Made by a program: the position numbers and the translations under genes
In this document: positions 48,085 to 56,354 of the stretch, in pieces
How positions within the stretch are numbered: position 1 is the first letter of the stretch
How the letters are laid out: every line of letters starts with the position of its first letter
Notes under the pieces: model-generated
What the model saw: only the letters and a program-made list of their open reading frames with translations
Databases searched by the model: none
What the model was told of the DNA's origin: nothing
DNA from: JANJTY01 sp038257155
Lineage (GTDB): Bacteria > Pseudomonadota > Gammaproteobacteria > Xanthomonadales > Xanthomonadaceae
Reading direction: 5' to 3'
DNA length: 64,000 nucleotides
NCBI GenBank assembly: GCA_038257155.1
Contig: JBBSJP010000011.1
Span: 1-64,000 of the forward strand

Positions 48085-50670
48085 ATGTCCGAAGTAACGG
48101 TACGTAATCTCGCCTCGCTGGTCGGCACCCCGGTCGATAAACTGCTAGAGCAGTTGGCCGAAGCCGGCATGAGCTTCAGCGGGCCGGATCAGGTGGTGAC
48201 TCCAACCGAGAAAATGAAGCTGCTCGGCTTCCTGCGGCGTTCGCACGGCAAGGCCGATGCGGCCACCGAAGAGAGCACGCCGAAGCAGATCACCCTCAAG
48301 CGCCGCAAGGTGCAGGAGATCACGGTTGCTGCGGGCAAGAGCAAGACCACCGTGGCGGTGGAAGTTCGCCAGAAGCGGACCTACATCAAGCGCAGCGAAG
48401 TGGACGAGACAACACCGGTCGACGCCGAGCGTGAGGATGCGCTGCGCAAGCTCGAAGAGTCACGTCGCCAGCAAGATGCCGAAGAGGCTGTGCGCAAGGA
48501 AGTGGATCGCAAGCGGCAGCAGGAAGAGACCGAGCGCAAGCTGCGCGAGGATGCCGAGCGCGAGGCCAAGGAAGCCGAAGCGGCAGCGCTGCGCCTGGTC
48601 GACGAGGAAGCGCGCGCCGTCAAGGAACAGGACGATCGTCCGCACAAGCCCACCATGCTACCGAAGATGGACGTCAAACCGCCCAAGCGGGAAGACGACA
48701 AATCCCGTCAACGCCCGGCTCGCACGGGTCGCGAGGGTGGTGCCGGTGCGCCGGCCAATCGCTTTACCGGTCAGTTGCACCTGAGCGAATCAGACCGGGC
48801 ACGTCGCACCACGGCCAAGAAACGCGGCCCGAAGGGCCGTGGCCAGGAGCCCGCGCGCGGCGGCGGCGGTGCCGGCGGCGCACACGGATTCTCGCGTCCC
48901 ACCGCGCCCATCACGCGCGAAGTCGCGATTGGCGAGAACATCACCGTTTCCGATCTCGCGCAGAAGTTGGCGCTGAAGGGCGTTGAGGTGGTCAAGGCCC
49001 TGTTCAAGATGGGCGTCATGGTCACGATCAACCAGAGCATCGATCACGACACCGCGGTGCTGGTGGTCGAGGAACTGGGTCATCGCGCGGTAGCCGCCAG
49101 CGACGACGACGCCGAGATGGCGCTCGTGGCGCAGGTTGCGATGCCGCAGGGCGAGGCCGAATCGCGCCCGCCGGTGGTGACGATCATGGGTCATGTCGAC
49201 CACGGCAAAACCTCGTTGCTCGATTACATCCGCCGCACCAAAGTGGCCTCAGGCGAAGCCGGCGGCATCACCCAGCATATCGGCGCGTATCACGTGGAGA
49301 CCGACAAGGGAACGATCAGTTTCCTGGATACGCCAGGTCACGCTGCCTTTACCTCGATGCGCGCACGCGGCGCCAAATTGACCGACATCGTGGTGCTGGT
49401 GGTTGCAGCCAATGATGGCGTCATGCCGCAGACCATCGAAGCGGTGAAGCACGCCAGGGCAGCGGGCGTGCCCTTGATCATTGCGGTCAACAAGATGGAC
49501 CTGCCCGATGCGAATCCGGACAACGTCAAGCAGGGCCTTGCCAAGCTTGAAGTGATCCCGGAAGACTGGGGTGGCGATACCCAGTTCATCCCGCTGTCGG
49601 CCAAGGTCGGTACCGGTGTGGACGATCTGCTTGACGCGATCTCGGTACTCGCCGAGGTGCTGGAACTCAAGGCGCCGCGCGAAGGCCGCGCCAACGGCGT
49701 GGTGATCGAATCGGCGCTCGACAAGGGTCGCGGTCCGGTCGCTACCGTTCTGGTGCAGGCCGGCACCCTGAGGAAGGGTGATTTCGTGGTCTGCGGCATC
49801 CAGTACGGGCGAGTCCGTGCACTGTTCGACGAGACGGGCCAGCAGGTCGATGAGGCTGGGCCGTCGATTCCGGTGCAGGTGCTCGGTCTGTCCGGCGTGC
49901 CGGATGCGGGCGACGATTTTGCCGTGGTTGAGGACGAGCGTCTTGCCAAGGAAGTGGCACAGCAGCGCGAAACCAAGCGTCGCGAGAGCCGTCTGGTGAA
50001 ACAGGCCGGCAATCGCATGGAAGAAGTCATGGCGCAGATGGGTCAGGGCGAAGGCCAGGCCGTGCTCAACCTGCTGGTCAAGGCCGACGTGCAGGGTTCG
50101 GTGCAGGCGCTGCAGGAGTCGCTGGAAGGCCTCTCCAACGAACGCATCCGCATCAATGTGATCTCCTCGGGTGTTGGCGGTATCACCGAATCGGACGCCA
50201 CCCTGGCTACGGCGTCGAAGGCAGTCGTGATCGGCTTTAACGTGCGTGCGGATGCCACCGCGCGGCGCCTGATCGAGGCCAACGGCGTCGACCTGCGCTA
50301 CTTCTCGATCATCTATGACGTGATCGATCAGGTGAAGCAGGTGGCGTCCGGCCTTCTCGGCGTGGAAGTTCGCGAAGAGATCATCGGTATTGCCGAAGTG
50401 CGCGATGTGTTCCGCAGCTCCAAGTTCGGCGCCGTTGCCGGCTCGATCGTGGTCGAAGGCATGGTCAAGCGCAACAAGCCGATCCGCGTGCTGCGCAACA
50501 GTGTCGTCGTGTTCGAGGGCGAGCTGGAATCGCTGCGCCGCTTCAAGGAGATCGTCGACGAGGTGCGCAATGGCACCGAGTGCGGCATCGCGGTGAAGCA
50601 GTACAACGACGTCAAGGTTGGCGACCAGATCGAATGCTTCGAGCGCATCGAAGTGGCAAGGACCCTGTGA
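48085..50670 (+). CDS. infB: translation initiation factor IF-2
   Basis: GTPase of 861 residues that delivers fMet-tRNA to the 30S P site, so it acts on the tRNA encoded 2.3 kb upstream. ATG 48085 follows AGGAAG; an in-frame ATG at 48058 lacks an SD. The N-terminal IF2_N domain is 'VTVRNLASLVGTPVDKLLEQLAEAGMSF', then a highly charged K/E/R linker and a Gly/Arg-rich stretch. G-domain motifs: 'GHVDHGKTSLLD', 'DTPGHAAF', 'NKMD' and 'SAK'. Domains II–IV follow, ending 'QIECFERIEVARTL'. Alternative internal starts (IF2-beta) are possible but not evident. Confidence 0.97.
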   Translation: MSEVTVRNLASLVGTPVDKLLEQLAEAGMSFSGPDQVVTPTEKMKLLGFLRRSHGKADAATEESTPKQITLKRRKVQEITVAAGKSKTTVAVEVRQKRTYIKRSEVDETTPVDAEREDALRKLEESRRQQDAEEAVRKEVDRKRQQEETERKLREDAEREAKEAEAAALRLVDEEARAVKEQDDRPHKPTMLPKMDVKPPKREDDKSRQRPARTGREGGAGAPANRFTGQLHLSESDRARRTTAKKRGPKGRGQEPARGGGGAGGAHGFSRPTAPITREVAIGENITVSDLAQKLALKGVEVVKALFKMGVMVTINQSIDHDTAVLVVEELGHRAVAASDDDAEMALVAQVAMPQGEAESRPPVVTIMGHVDHGKTSLLDYIRRTKVASGEAGGITQHIGAYHVETDKGTISFLDTPGHAAFTSMRARGAKLTDIVVLVVAANDGVMPQTIEAVKHARAAGVPLIIAVNKMDLPDANPDNVKQGLAKLEVIPEDWGGDTQFIPLSAKVGTGVDDLLDAISVLAEVLELKAPREGRANGVVIESALDKGRGPVATVLVQAGTLRKGDFVVCGIQYGRVRALFDETGQQVDEAGPSIPVQVLGLSGVPDAGDDFAVVEDERLAKEVAQQRETKRRESRLVKQAGNRMEEVMAQMGQGEGQAVLNLLVKADVQGSVQALQESLEGLSNERIRINVISSGVGGITESDATLATASKAVVIGFNVRADATARRLIEANGVDLRYFSIIYDVIDQVKQVASGLLGVEVREEIIGIAEVRDVFRSSKFGAVAGSIVVEGMVKRNKPIRVLRNSVVVFEGELESLRRFKEIVDEVRNGTECGIAVKQYNDVKVGDQIECFERIEVARTL

Positions 50671-50710
50671 GGCCTGTTGGCCTTGCAGGATCCAGGCAGC
50701 GAGGTGACGC

Positions 50711-51094
50711 GTGAGCAGTCATAAGTCGTTTACCCGAACCGACCGCGTTTCCGCCCAGCTGCGACGCGAAGTGGGAACCCTGGTGCATGCTGCGGTGCGC
50801 GAGCACGGCCTGCCCTCGGTCAGCGTCTCGGACGTCGAAGTTACCCGCGACATGGCGCATGCCAAGGTCTGGGTGACTGCGCTCGACCCGGCGCGTTCGT
50901 TGGAAGCGGTCAAGGCACTCAAGGAACTGGCACGCGAATTCCGCTACCAGCTCGGCAAGATGCTGCGCATGCGTACCGTGCCCGAGCTGCATTTCCATTA
51001 CGACGACTCGGTTGATCGTGGCGAGCGCATCGACAACCTGCTGCGCGAGCTGGACCTGGGCCCGCCGGCCGACTCGGCCGACTCGGCCGAGTAG
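50711..51094 (+). CDS. rbfA: ribosome-binding factor A
   Basis: KH-fold protein for late 30S maturation and cold adaptation, 127 residues, GTG start. Signature 'RTDRVSAQLRREVGTLVHAAVRE', 'SVSDVEVTRDMAHAKVWVTAL' and 'RYQLGKMLRMRTVPELHFHYDDSVDRGERIDNLLREL'. The extreme C-terminus 'ADSADSAE' is encoded by tandem 9-bp repeats (GACTCGGCC), a likely site of length variation. Confidence 0.95.
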   Translation: MSSHKSFTRTDRVSAQLRREVGTLVHAAVREHGLPSVSVSDVEVTRDMAHAKVWVTALDPARSLEAVKALKELAREFRYQLGKMLRMRTVPELHFHYDDSVDRGERIDNLLRELDLGPPADSADSAE

Positions 51095-51134
51095 AACGGG
51101 GCAGGGGCAGAGAGTTGATGGCGCCGGAAAGCTC

Positions 51135-51156
51135 GGTGCGCCAAGGCGCACCCTAC
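51135..51156. repeat. REP-like hairpin between rbfA and truB
   Basis: GGTGCGCC-aa-GGCGCACC-CTAC; on the minus strand GTAGGGTGCGCCTTGGCGCACC. The head GTAGG plus perfect stem matches the other REP types in the window. It lies 12 nt before the truB GTG, inside an operon. Confidence 0.7.
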
Positions 51157-51167
51157 AAGGTGAGGGC

Positions 51168-52103
51168 GTGAATCGACCTCGCTGTACGGTACCCTGGCGC
51201 TCCGTCGATGGGATCATCCTGCTCGACAAGCCCCTCGGGTTGAGCTCGAACAAGGCGCTGCAACGCGTGCGGCATCTTCTGCTGGCGGAAAAGGGTGGCC
51301 ATACCGGCAGCCTGGATCCCCTGGCTACCGGCTTGCTGCCGCTTTGTTTCGGCGAGGCCACCAAGATTGCCGGTTTGATGTTGGCTGGTCACAAAGCCTA
51401 CGAAACAACCGCACGGTTAGGCACGATCACCGACAGCGCCGACGCCGATGGGCAGGTGCTGGAGCAGCGTCCGGTGCCCCAGCTTGACGCCGAGCAGATC
51501 GAGCGCGAGCTGCGGGCATTCCGCGGACGCATTCTTCAGCGCCCGCCGATTTATTCGGCGCTCAAGCAGGGCGGCGAGCCGCTTTATCTCAAGGCGCGAC
51601 GTGGCGAGGCGGTGGACGTGCCCGAGCGCGAGGCCGAGGTGTTCCAACTCGATCTGCTTGAGCTGGGCGACGGCTTCCTGCGGCTGCGGATCGAGTGCGG
51701 ATCCGGAACTTATGTGCGCAGCCTGGTTGCCGATCTGGGCGAGGCCCTGGGCTGTGGTGCCCATGTCGAGGTACTGCGGCGAGTCTGGGCAGAACCGTTC
51801 CGCAAACCTCGCATGTGGACTCTGGACCAGATCGAAGCATTGTCCGAGGCAGGGCCGAATGATCTTCGAGTCGCGATGCTGCCGCTGGAGGCTGGACTTG
51901 CTGGCTTGCCGGCGATCGAGCTCGACGATACCCTGGCTATGCGCTTCAACCAGGGTCAGCGCCTGCGCATGACGGGACAGGCCGATGCCGACCAGGTTGC
52001 AGTGCTGCACGCCGGCAAGGCCCAGGGAATGGCTTCGATTGAACACGGAATGCTGCGCCCGACCCGGCGTTTCCTGCATGCCACGGACTTCGGGCTCGGC
52101 TGA
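51168..52103 (+). CDS. truB: tRNA pseudouridine-55 synthase
   Basis: Forms the universal pseudouridine in the T-loop of tRNAs; 311 residues. Motifs: 'DGIILLDKPLGLSSNKALQRVRHLLLAEKGGHTGSLDPLATGLLPLCFGEATK' with the catalytic Asp, 'QRPPIYSALKQGGEPLYLKARRGE' and 'IECGSGTYVRSLVADLGEALGCGAHVEVLRR', plus a C-terminal PUA-like segment. GTG 51168 gives the family-typical N-terminus ('(M)NRPRCTVPWRSVDG'); no better start exists nearby, and a REP hairpin sits just upstream, which may affect initiation. Confidence 0.94.
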   Translation: MNRPRCTVPWRSVDGIILLDKPLGLSSNKALQRVRHLLLAEKGGHTGSLDPLATGLLPLCFGEATKIAGLMLAGHKAYETTARLGTITDSADADGQVLEQRPVPQLDAEQIERELRAFRGRILQRPPIYSALKQGGEPLYLKARRGEAVDVPEREAEVFQLDLLELGDGFLRLRIECGSGTYVRSLVADLGEALGCGAHVEVLRRVWAEPFRKPRMWTLDQIEALSEAGPNDLRVAMLPLEAGLAGLPAIELDDTLAMRFNQGQRLRMTGQADADQVAVLHAGKAQGMASIEHGMLRPTRRFLHATDFGLG

Positions 52104-52132
52104 ATCGGCTGTCCGGACAGGCCTTTCTGGGC

Positions 52133-52138
52133 TATACT
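52133..52138 (+). promoter_or_regulatory. probable rpsO promoter -10 box
   Basis: TATACT lies 30 nt after the truB stop and about 113 nt before rpsO. The -35 region at the right distance (TGTCCG) is poor. An rpsO–pnp promoter at this point is conserved in E. coli, which supports the call. Confidence 0.45.
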
Positions 52139-52250
52139 TCAAAGGCTTAATCAAGCGTTTTTCAAACCCACCCGGCGGTTCTCGCGGTGCGGCAGCGCCC
52201 AGCGTTGCGCGTTTCTGCGGTTCCCGTCTTGCCAAGAGGCTATGCAAGCA

Positions 52251-52520
52251 ATGTCTGAAGCAATCATCGACACCCAGAAGATCATCGACGAATTCAAGCG
52301 CGCGCCGAACGATACCGGCTCGCCCGAAGTGCAGGTTGCGCTGCTTTCCGCGCGCATCGAGCACCTTACCGGCCACTTCAAGGTCCACAAGCAGGATCAC
52401 CATTCCCGCCGTGGCCTGCTGAAGCTGGTCAACCAACGCCGTCGCTTGCTGAGCTATCTCAAGAGCCGCGATGTCGAGCGCTACAAGGCCCTGATCGAGC
52501 GCCTTGGCCTGCGCCGCTAA
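52251..52520 (+). CDS. rpsO: 30S ribosomal protein S15
   Basis: A 89-residue primary 16S rRNA-binding protein. 'MSEAIIDTQKIIDEFKRAPNDTGSPEVQVALLSARIEHLTGHFKVHKQDHHSRRGLLKLVNQRRRLLSYLKSRD' spans the whole family. ATG 52251 gives exactly the usual length; an ATG three codons earlier is less likely. In E. coli S15 represses its own translation through a 5' pseudoknot; the 110-nt leader here is long enough but no pseudoknot was established. Confidence 0.97.
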   Translation: MSEAIIDTQKIIDEFKRAPNDTGSPEVQVALLSARIEHLTGHFKVHKQDHHSRRGLLKLVNQRRRLLSYLKSRDVERYKALIERLGLRR

Positions 52521-52545
52521 CCGACAAACGAGAGGACAGACCAAC

Positions 52546-54648
52546 GTGGCGAAAGTAACCAAGACATTCAAGTACGGCGAACACGACGTTACCCTGGAGA
52601 CCGGCGAAATTGCCCGTCAGGCCGGTGGTGCCGTGGTCGTGAAGATGGGCGACACCGTGGTGCTGGTCACTGCGGTCGCCAACAAGAACCTGCGTGAAGG
52701 CCTCGACTTCTTCCCGCTGACGGTCGACTACCAGGAGAAGTTCTACGCCGGTGGCCGCATCCCGGGTGGCTTCTTCAAGCGCGAAGGCCGTCTGACCGAG
52801 AAGGAGACCCTGGTCTCCCGGCTGATCGATCGTCCGATCCGTCCGCTGTTCCCGGAAGGCTTCCGTCACGAGACCCAGGTCATGGCGACGGTGATGTCGA
52901 TGAACCCGGAGATCGACGGCGACATCCCGGCCCTGCTCGGTGCATCTGCCGCGCTGCGCCTGTCCGGCGTGCCCTTCAACGGCCCGATCGGCGCCGCCAA
53001 GATCGGTTACAAGGATGGCCAGTACCTGCTCAACCCGACGGCTTCCCAGCTGAAGGAATCGCAGTTGGAGCTGGTCGTGGCCGGCACCAAGGATGCCGTC
53101 CTGATGGTCGAGTCCGAGGCTGCCCTGCTGTCCGAGGAAGTCATGCTGGGCGCGGTGATGTTCGGTCACCAGCAGCTGCAGCTGGCGATCACTGCGATCA
53201 ACGAGTTCGTTGCCGAGGCCGGCGTCAAGGATTTCCCGTGGGAAGCGCCGAAGGCCAACGACAGCCTGATCGCCGCCATCCAGGCTGTGATCGGCAATCG
53301 GCTGTCAGATGCTTTCGAGATCCGCGTCAAGGGCGAGCGCAAGGACGCCATCTCGGCCCTCAAGAAGGAAGTGCTGGCCGCGCTTGAGTCGCAGTTCGAA
53401 GCGACTGGCTGGAACGCCAAGCTGGTTGCGCAGGAATTTGGTGACCTCGAGTACGCCGCGATGCGCGCCAAGGTGCTCGACACCCGCATCCGCATCGACG
53501 GCCGTGACCTGTCCACCGTGCGCCCGATCTCGGTCCGCACCGGCGTGCTGCCGCGTACCCATGGTTCTGCCCTGTTCACTCGCGGCGAAACCCAGGCGAT
53601 CGTCACGGTCACGCTCGGTACCACGCGCGATGGTCAGATCATCGACGCGGTCAGTGGCGAGTACAAGGAACACTTCCTGTTCCACTACAACTTCCCGCCC
53701 TACTGCACCGGCGAGACCCGCCCGAACATGGGCCCGAAGCGCCGTGAGATCGGCCACGGCCGCCTCGCCAAGCGCGGCGTGCTGGCAGTGATGCCGGACG
53801 TGGAAACCTTCCCCTACACGGTGCGTATCGTGTCGGAGATCACCGAGTCGAACGGTTCCTCGTCGATGGCATCGGTCTGCGGTTCCTCGCTCGCCATGAT
53901 GGACGCCGGTGCGCCAATCAAGGCACCAGTGGCCGGTATTGCGATGGGCTTGGTGAAGGAAGGCGAGAAGTTCGCCGTGCTGTCCGACATCCTCGGCGAC
54001 GAGGATCACCTCGGCGACATGGATTTCAAGGTGGCTGGCACCGCCGAGGGCATTTCCGCCCTGCAGATGGACATCAAGATCGAAGGCATCACCGAGGAGA
54101 TCATGAAGATCGCCCTCGGCCAGGCGAAGGAAGGCCGTCTGCACATCCTCGGCGAAATGGCCAAGGGTCTGTCGGCACCGCGCTCGGAGATGTCCGTGTT
54201 CGCTCCGCGCCTGCTCACCATCAAGATCCATCCGGACAAGATCCGCGAAGTGATCGGCAAGGGTGGCAGCACGATCCAGGCGATCACCAAGGAAACCGGC
54301 ACCCAGATCGACATCCAGGATGACGGCACCATCGTCATCGCCTCGGTCAATGCCGCTGCCGCGCAGGCCGCCAAGGACCGCATCGAGCAGATCACTTCCG
54401 ACGTCGAACCGGGCCGGATCTACGAGGGCAAGGTCGCCAAGCTGATGGACTTCGGTGCATTCGTCACGATTGCCCCTGGCAAGGACGGCCTGGTACACGT
54501 GTCGCAGATCTCCAACGAGCGCGTCGAGAAGGTTTCCGACAAGCTCAAGGAGGGCGACATCGTCAAGGTCAAGGTGCTGGAAGTCGACAAGCAGGGCCGC
54601 ATTCGCCTGTCGATGAAGGCCGTGCTGGAAGACAACGCCGAAGCCTGA
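52546..54648 (+). CDS. pnp: polyribonucleotide nucleotidyltransferase (PNPase)
   Basis: Phosphorolytic 3'-5' exoribonuclease, 700 residues, partner of RNase E in the degradosome. Two RNase PH domains (about 1–230 and 310–550), then KH ('IREVIGKGGSTIQAITKETGTQIDIQDDGTIVIAS') and S1 ('IYEGKVAKLMDFGAFVTIAPGKDGLVHVSQIS'). 'FFPLTVDYQEKFYAGGRIPGGFFKREGRLTEKETLVSRLIDRPIRPLFP' and 'RTHGSALFTRGETQAIVTVTLGT' are signature blocks. The GTG start (52546) follows AGAGGA; the frame upstream overlaps rpsO and is not used. Confidence 0.97.
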   Translation: MAKVTKTFKYGEHDVTLETGEIARQAGGAVVVKMGDTVVLVTAVANKNLREGLDFFPLTVDYQEKFYAGGRIPGGFFKREGRLTEKETLVSRLIDRPIRPLFPEGFRHETQVMATVMSMNPEIDGDIPALLGASAALRLSGVPFNGPIGAAKIGYKDGQYLLNPTASQLKESQLELVVAGTKDAVLMVESEAALLSEEVMLGAVMFGHQQLQLAITAINEFVAEAGVKDFPWEAPKANDSLIAAIQAVIGNRLSDAFEIRVKGERKDAISALKKEVLAALESQFEATGWNAKLVAQEFGDLEYAAMRAKVLDTRIRIDGRDLSTVRPISVRTGVLPRTHGSALFTRGETQAIVTVTLGTTRDGQIIDAVSGEYKEHFLFHYNFPPYCTGETRPNMGPKRREIGHGRLAKRGVLAVMPDVETFPYTVRIVSEITESNGSSSMASVCGSSLAMMDAGAPIKAPVAGIAMGLVKEGEKFAVLSDILGDEDHLGDMDFKVAGTAEGISALQMDIKIEGITEEIMKIALGQAKEGRLHILGEMAKGLSAPRSEMSVFAPRLLTIKIHPDKIREVIGKGGSTIQAITKETGTQIDIQDDGTIVIASVNAAAAQAAKDRIEQITSDVEPGRIYEGKVAKLMDFGAFVTIAPGKDGLVHVSQISNERVEKVSDKLKEGDIVKVKVLEVDKQGRIRLSMKAVLEDNAEA

Positions 54649-54670
54649 TCGATCCGATCAGTGCGGGATT

Positions 54671-54707
54671 CGAAAGAGGCGGGCTTTAAGCCCGCCTCTT
54701 TCGTTTT
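54671..54707 (+). terminator. terminator of the rpsO–pnp unit
   Basis: CGAAAGAGGCGGGCTT-t-AAGCCCGCCTCTTTCG followed by TTTT: a 16-bp perfect dyad ending 55 nt after the pnp stop. Confidence 0.93.
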
Positions 54708-54745
54708 CAGCGTCGTCCAATCAGGTCCCGCCACGTTCGCTCCGC

Positions 54746-54867
54746 GTAGGGCGGCATCCCATGCCGCCGTTGCGATGAACTGGGGCGTGGCGACGCAATC
54801 AGCGCGTGGCAATGTCGGCTCGGGGGTGCCGACCTACGTTTTCCGTGGGGCGGCATCCCATGCCGCT
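54746..54867. repeat. REP cluster between pnp and the GntP permease
   Basis: Three short dyads: GTAGGGCGGCAT-ccc-ATGCCGCC (54746–54768), GTCGGC-tcgggggt-GCCGACCTAC (54814–54836, GTAGGTCGGC on the minus strand) and GGGGCGGCAT-ccc-ATGCCGCTGG (54847–54867). The heads match the GTAGG(G/T)CGG heads elsewhere in the window. Confidence 0.75.
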
Positions 54868-54874
54868 GGTTGCC

Positions 54875-56188
54875 TTACACGCCCAGCCAGAACAATCCCA
54901 GGCACAGCAGCAGGCCAAGACCGGGAACGATGACCGTCAAGGCCCCCAGCGGCGCATAGGCTGCGGCGTGCGTCTCCTTGCAGATCGCGCGGATTGTCGT
55001 CACGACATAGCCGTTGTGCGGCATGGAATCGAGAACACCCGAGCTGATCGCAACCGCGCGATGCAGCTGTTCCGGATTTACACCCTGATCCAGGTAGTGC
55101 GGTCCGAGAATGGGCAGGGCGATAACCTGTCCACCGGAGGCCGAGCCGGTCATCGCGGCTATCACGCTGACGGCGAGTGCTGCGCTTGCGACCCCGCTGC
55201 CGGGCATATGCGTGATCGCGTCCACGGCCAGAGTGAATGCCGGCGACACCTTGGCTACGGCGCCGAAGCCGACCACGGCGGCAGTATTGCCAATCGCGAT
55301 CAGCGCACCGGTGCTGCCCTCGGCCAAGGCCTTGCCACTGTCGCGAGAGTAGCGACCGCAGCACAGCCAGGTTGCGATGCAGCCGGCAAGCAAGGCAAGA
55401 ATGAGTGCCGATGTCTGCAGGCTGTCGTGCAACCAGAATGACACCAGCAGCACCGCCAGCGGCCCAACAAGAGCCAACCAGGGCGAGGGGAGGTCGGTGC
55501 GGCCTTCTCCGGGGTCGCCCTCGCGCGCTTCGAATCGCTCGCCACGTGCCTTGGCCCGACGCAGCATCCACACCAGCCAGGCATAACCGAAGCCCGCCAT
55601 GAAGATCGCCACAATCAAGCTGGCCTGCCAGGCAGCCCATGGTGTGGTTCCCAGGTACTGGATGGGAATCCAGTTCTGGATCTCGGGTGAACCCGCCGAG
55701 GTCATGGTGAATGTGACCGAGCCAAACGCCAACGCAGCAGGAATGAAGCGGCGCGGCAGATCGGATGCCCGGAACAGCGCCAGCGCAGTGGGGTAGACCG
55801 AAAACGCCACCACGAACAGGCTGACGCCGCCGTAAGTGAGGATGGCGCAGGCCAGTACGATGGCCAGCGCCGCGCGCTGCTGGCCCAGCCCCTTGAGTAC
55901 CCACTTGGCTACGCTGTCGGCCGCGCCGGTGTCCTCCATCAGCTTGCCGAAGATCGAGCCGAGCAGGAACATGAAGAACCAGCTTGCGATGAAGCTGGTG
56001 AAGCCGCTCATGTAGGCGGTTACCAGATTGGCCTGGCCTTCGGCAGCGAGAGGCGGCAAGAGCGCGAGATCAGAAGTCAGTGCCACCAGCAGCGCACAAA
56101 GCGGTGTGGCGATGAACAGGTTCATGCCGCGGATGGTGAGCACGATCAGCAGCGCCAGCGCGCCGATGAGCCCGATCAGGCTGAGCAT
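54875..56188 (-). CDS. GntP-family permease (gluconate/organic acid:H+ symporter type)
   Basis: Inner-membrane transporter of 437 residues with about 12 TM helices. ATG 56188 starts directly with the first TM ('MLSLIGLIGALALLIVLTIRGMNLFIATPLCALLVAL'). GntP-like blocks: 'SGFTSFIASWFFMFLLGSIFGKLMEDTGAADSVAKWVLKGLG', 'LTYGGVSLFVVAFSVYPTALALFRASDLPRRFIPAALAFGSVTFTMTSAGSPEIQN' and 'MTGSASGGQVIALPILG..GVLDSMPHNGYVVTTI'. Members carry gluconate, serine or short organic acids (3-hydroxybutyrate has also been proposed for GntP-like proteins); the substrate cannot be read here. Divergent from a TonB-dependent receptor. Confidence 0.85.
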   Translation of the reverse strand: MLSLIGLIGALALLIVLTIRGMNLFIATPLCALLVALTSDLALLPPLAAEGQANLVTAYMSGFTSFIASWFFMFLLGSIFGKLMEDTGAADSVAKWVLKGLGQQRAALAIVLACAILTYGGVSLFVVAFSVYPTALALFRASDLPRRFIPAALAFGSVTFTMTSAGSPEIQNWIPIQYLGTTPWAAWQASLIVAIFMAGFGYAWLVWMLRRAKARGERFEAREGDPGEGRTDLPSPWLALVGPLAVLLVSFWLHDSLQTSALILALLAGCIATWLCCGRYSRDSGKALAEGSTGALIAIGNTAAVVGFGAVAKVSPAFTLAVDAITHMPGSGVASAALAVSVIAAMTGSASGGQVIALPILGPHYLDQGVNPEQLHRAVAISSGVLDSMPHNGYVVTTIRAICKETHAAAYAPLGALTVIVPGLGLLLCLGLFWLGV

Positions 56189-56248
56189 GTCATTGGGTTC
56201 GTTGGGGACCGGGTTGCCAGTATCACGGGCGCAGCGCAGCCGGCGCAC

Positions 56249-56262
56249 TGTACCAAGGTACA
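56249..56262. promoter_or_regulatory. TGTACC-aa-GGTACA dyad in divergent promoter region
   Basis: A 6-2-6 inverted repeat midway between the permease start (56188) and the receptor start (56355). It may be an operator shared by the two genes; no regulator gene is adjacent. No clear promoter hexamers were assigned. Confidence 0.4.
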
Positions 56263-56354
56263 AGTGTCTGTCTCAGCTGGCGGGACTAGCCTGCGCAGCA
56301 TCCGGCGATTCGACCGGCGTCCGCTACTGACCCAACACCCGGAAGGGGGAGAAC

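Noticed and set aside
54834..55904. 356-codon minus-strand ORF inside the GntP gene
   Set aside because: Same-strand alternative frame; Arg/Gly-rich with no hydrophobic pattern, while the other frame shows full GntP motifs.
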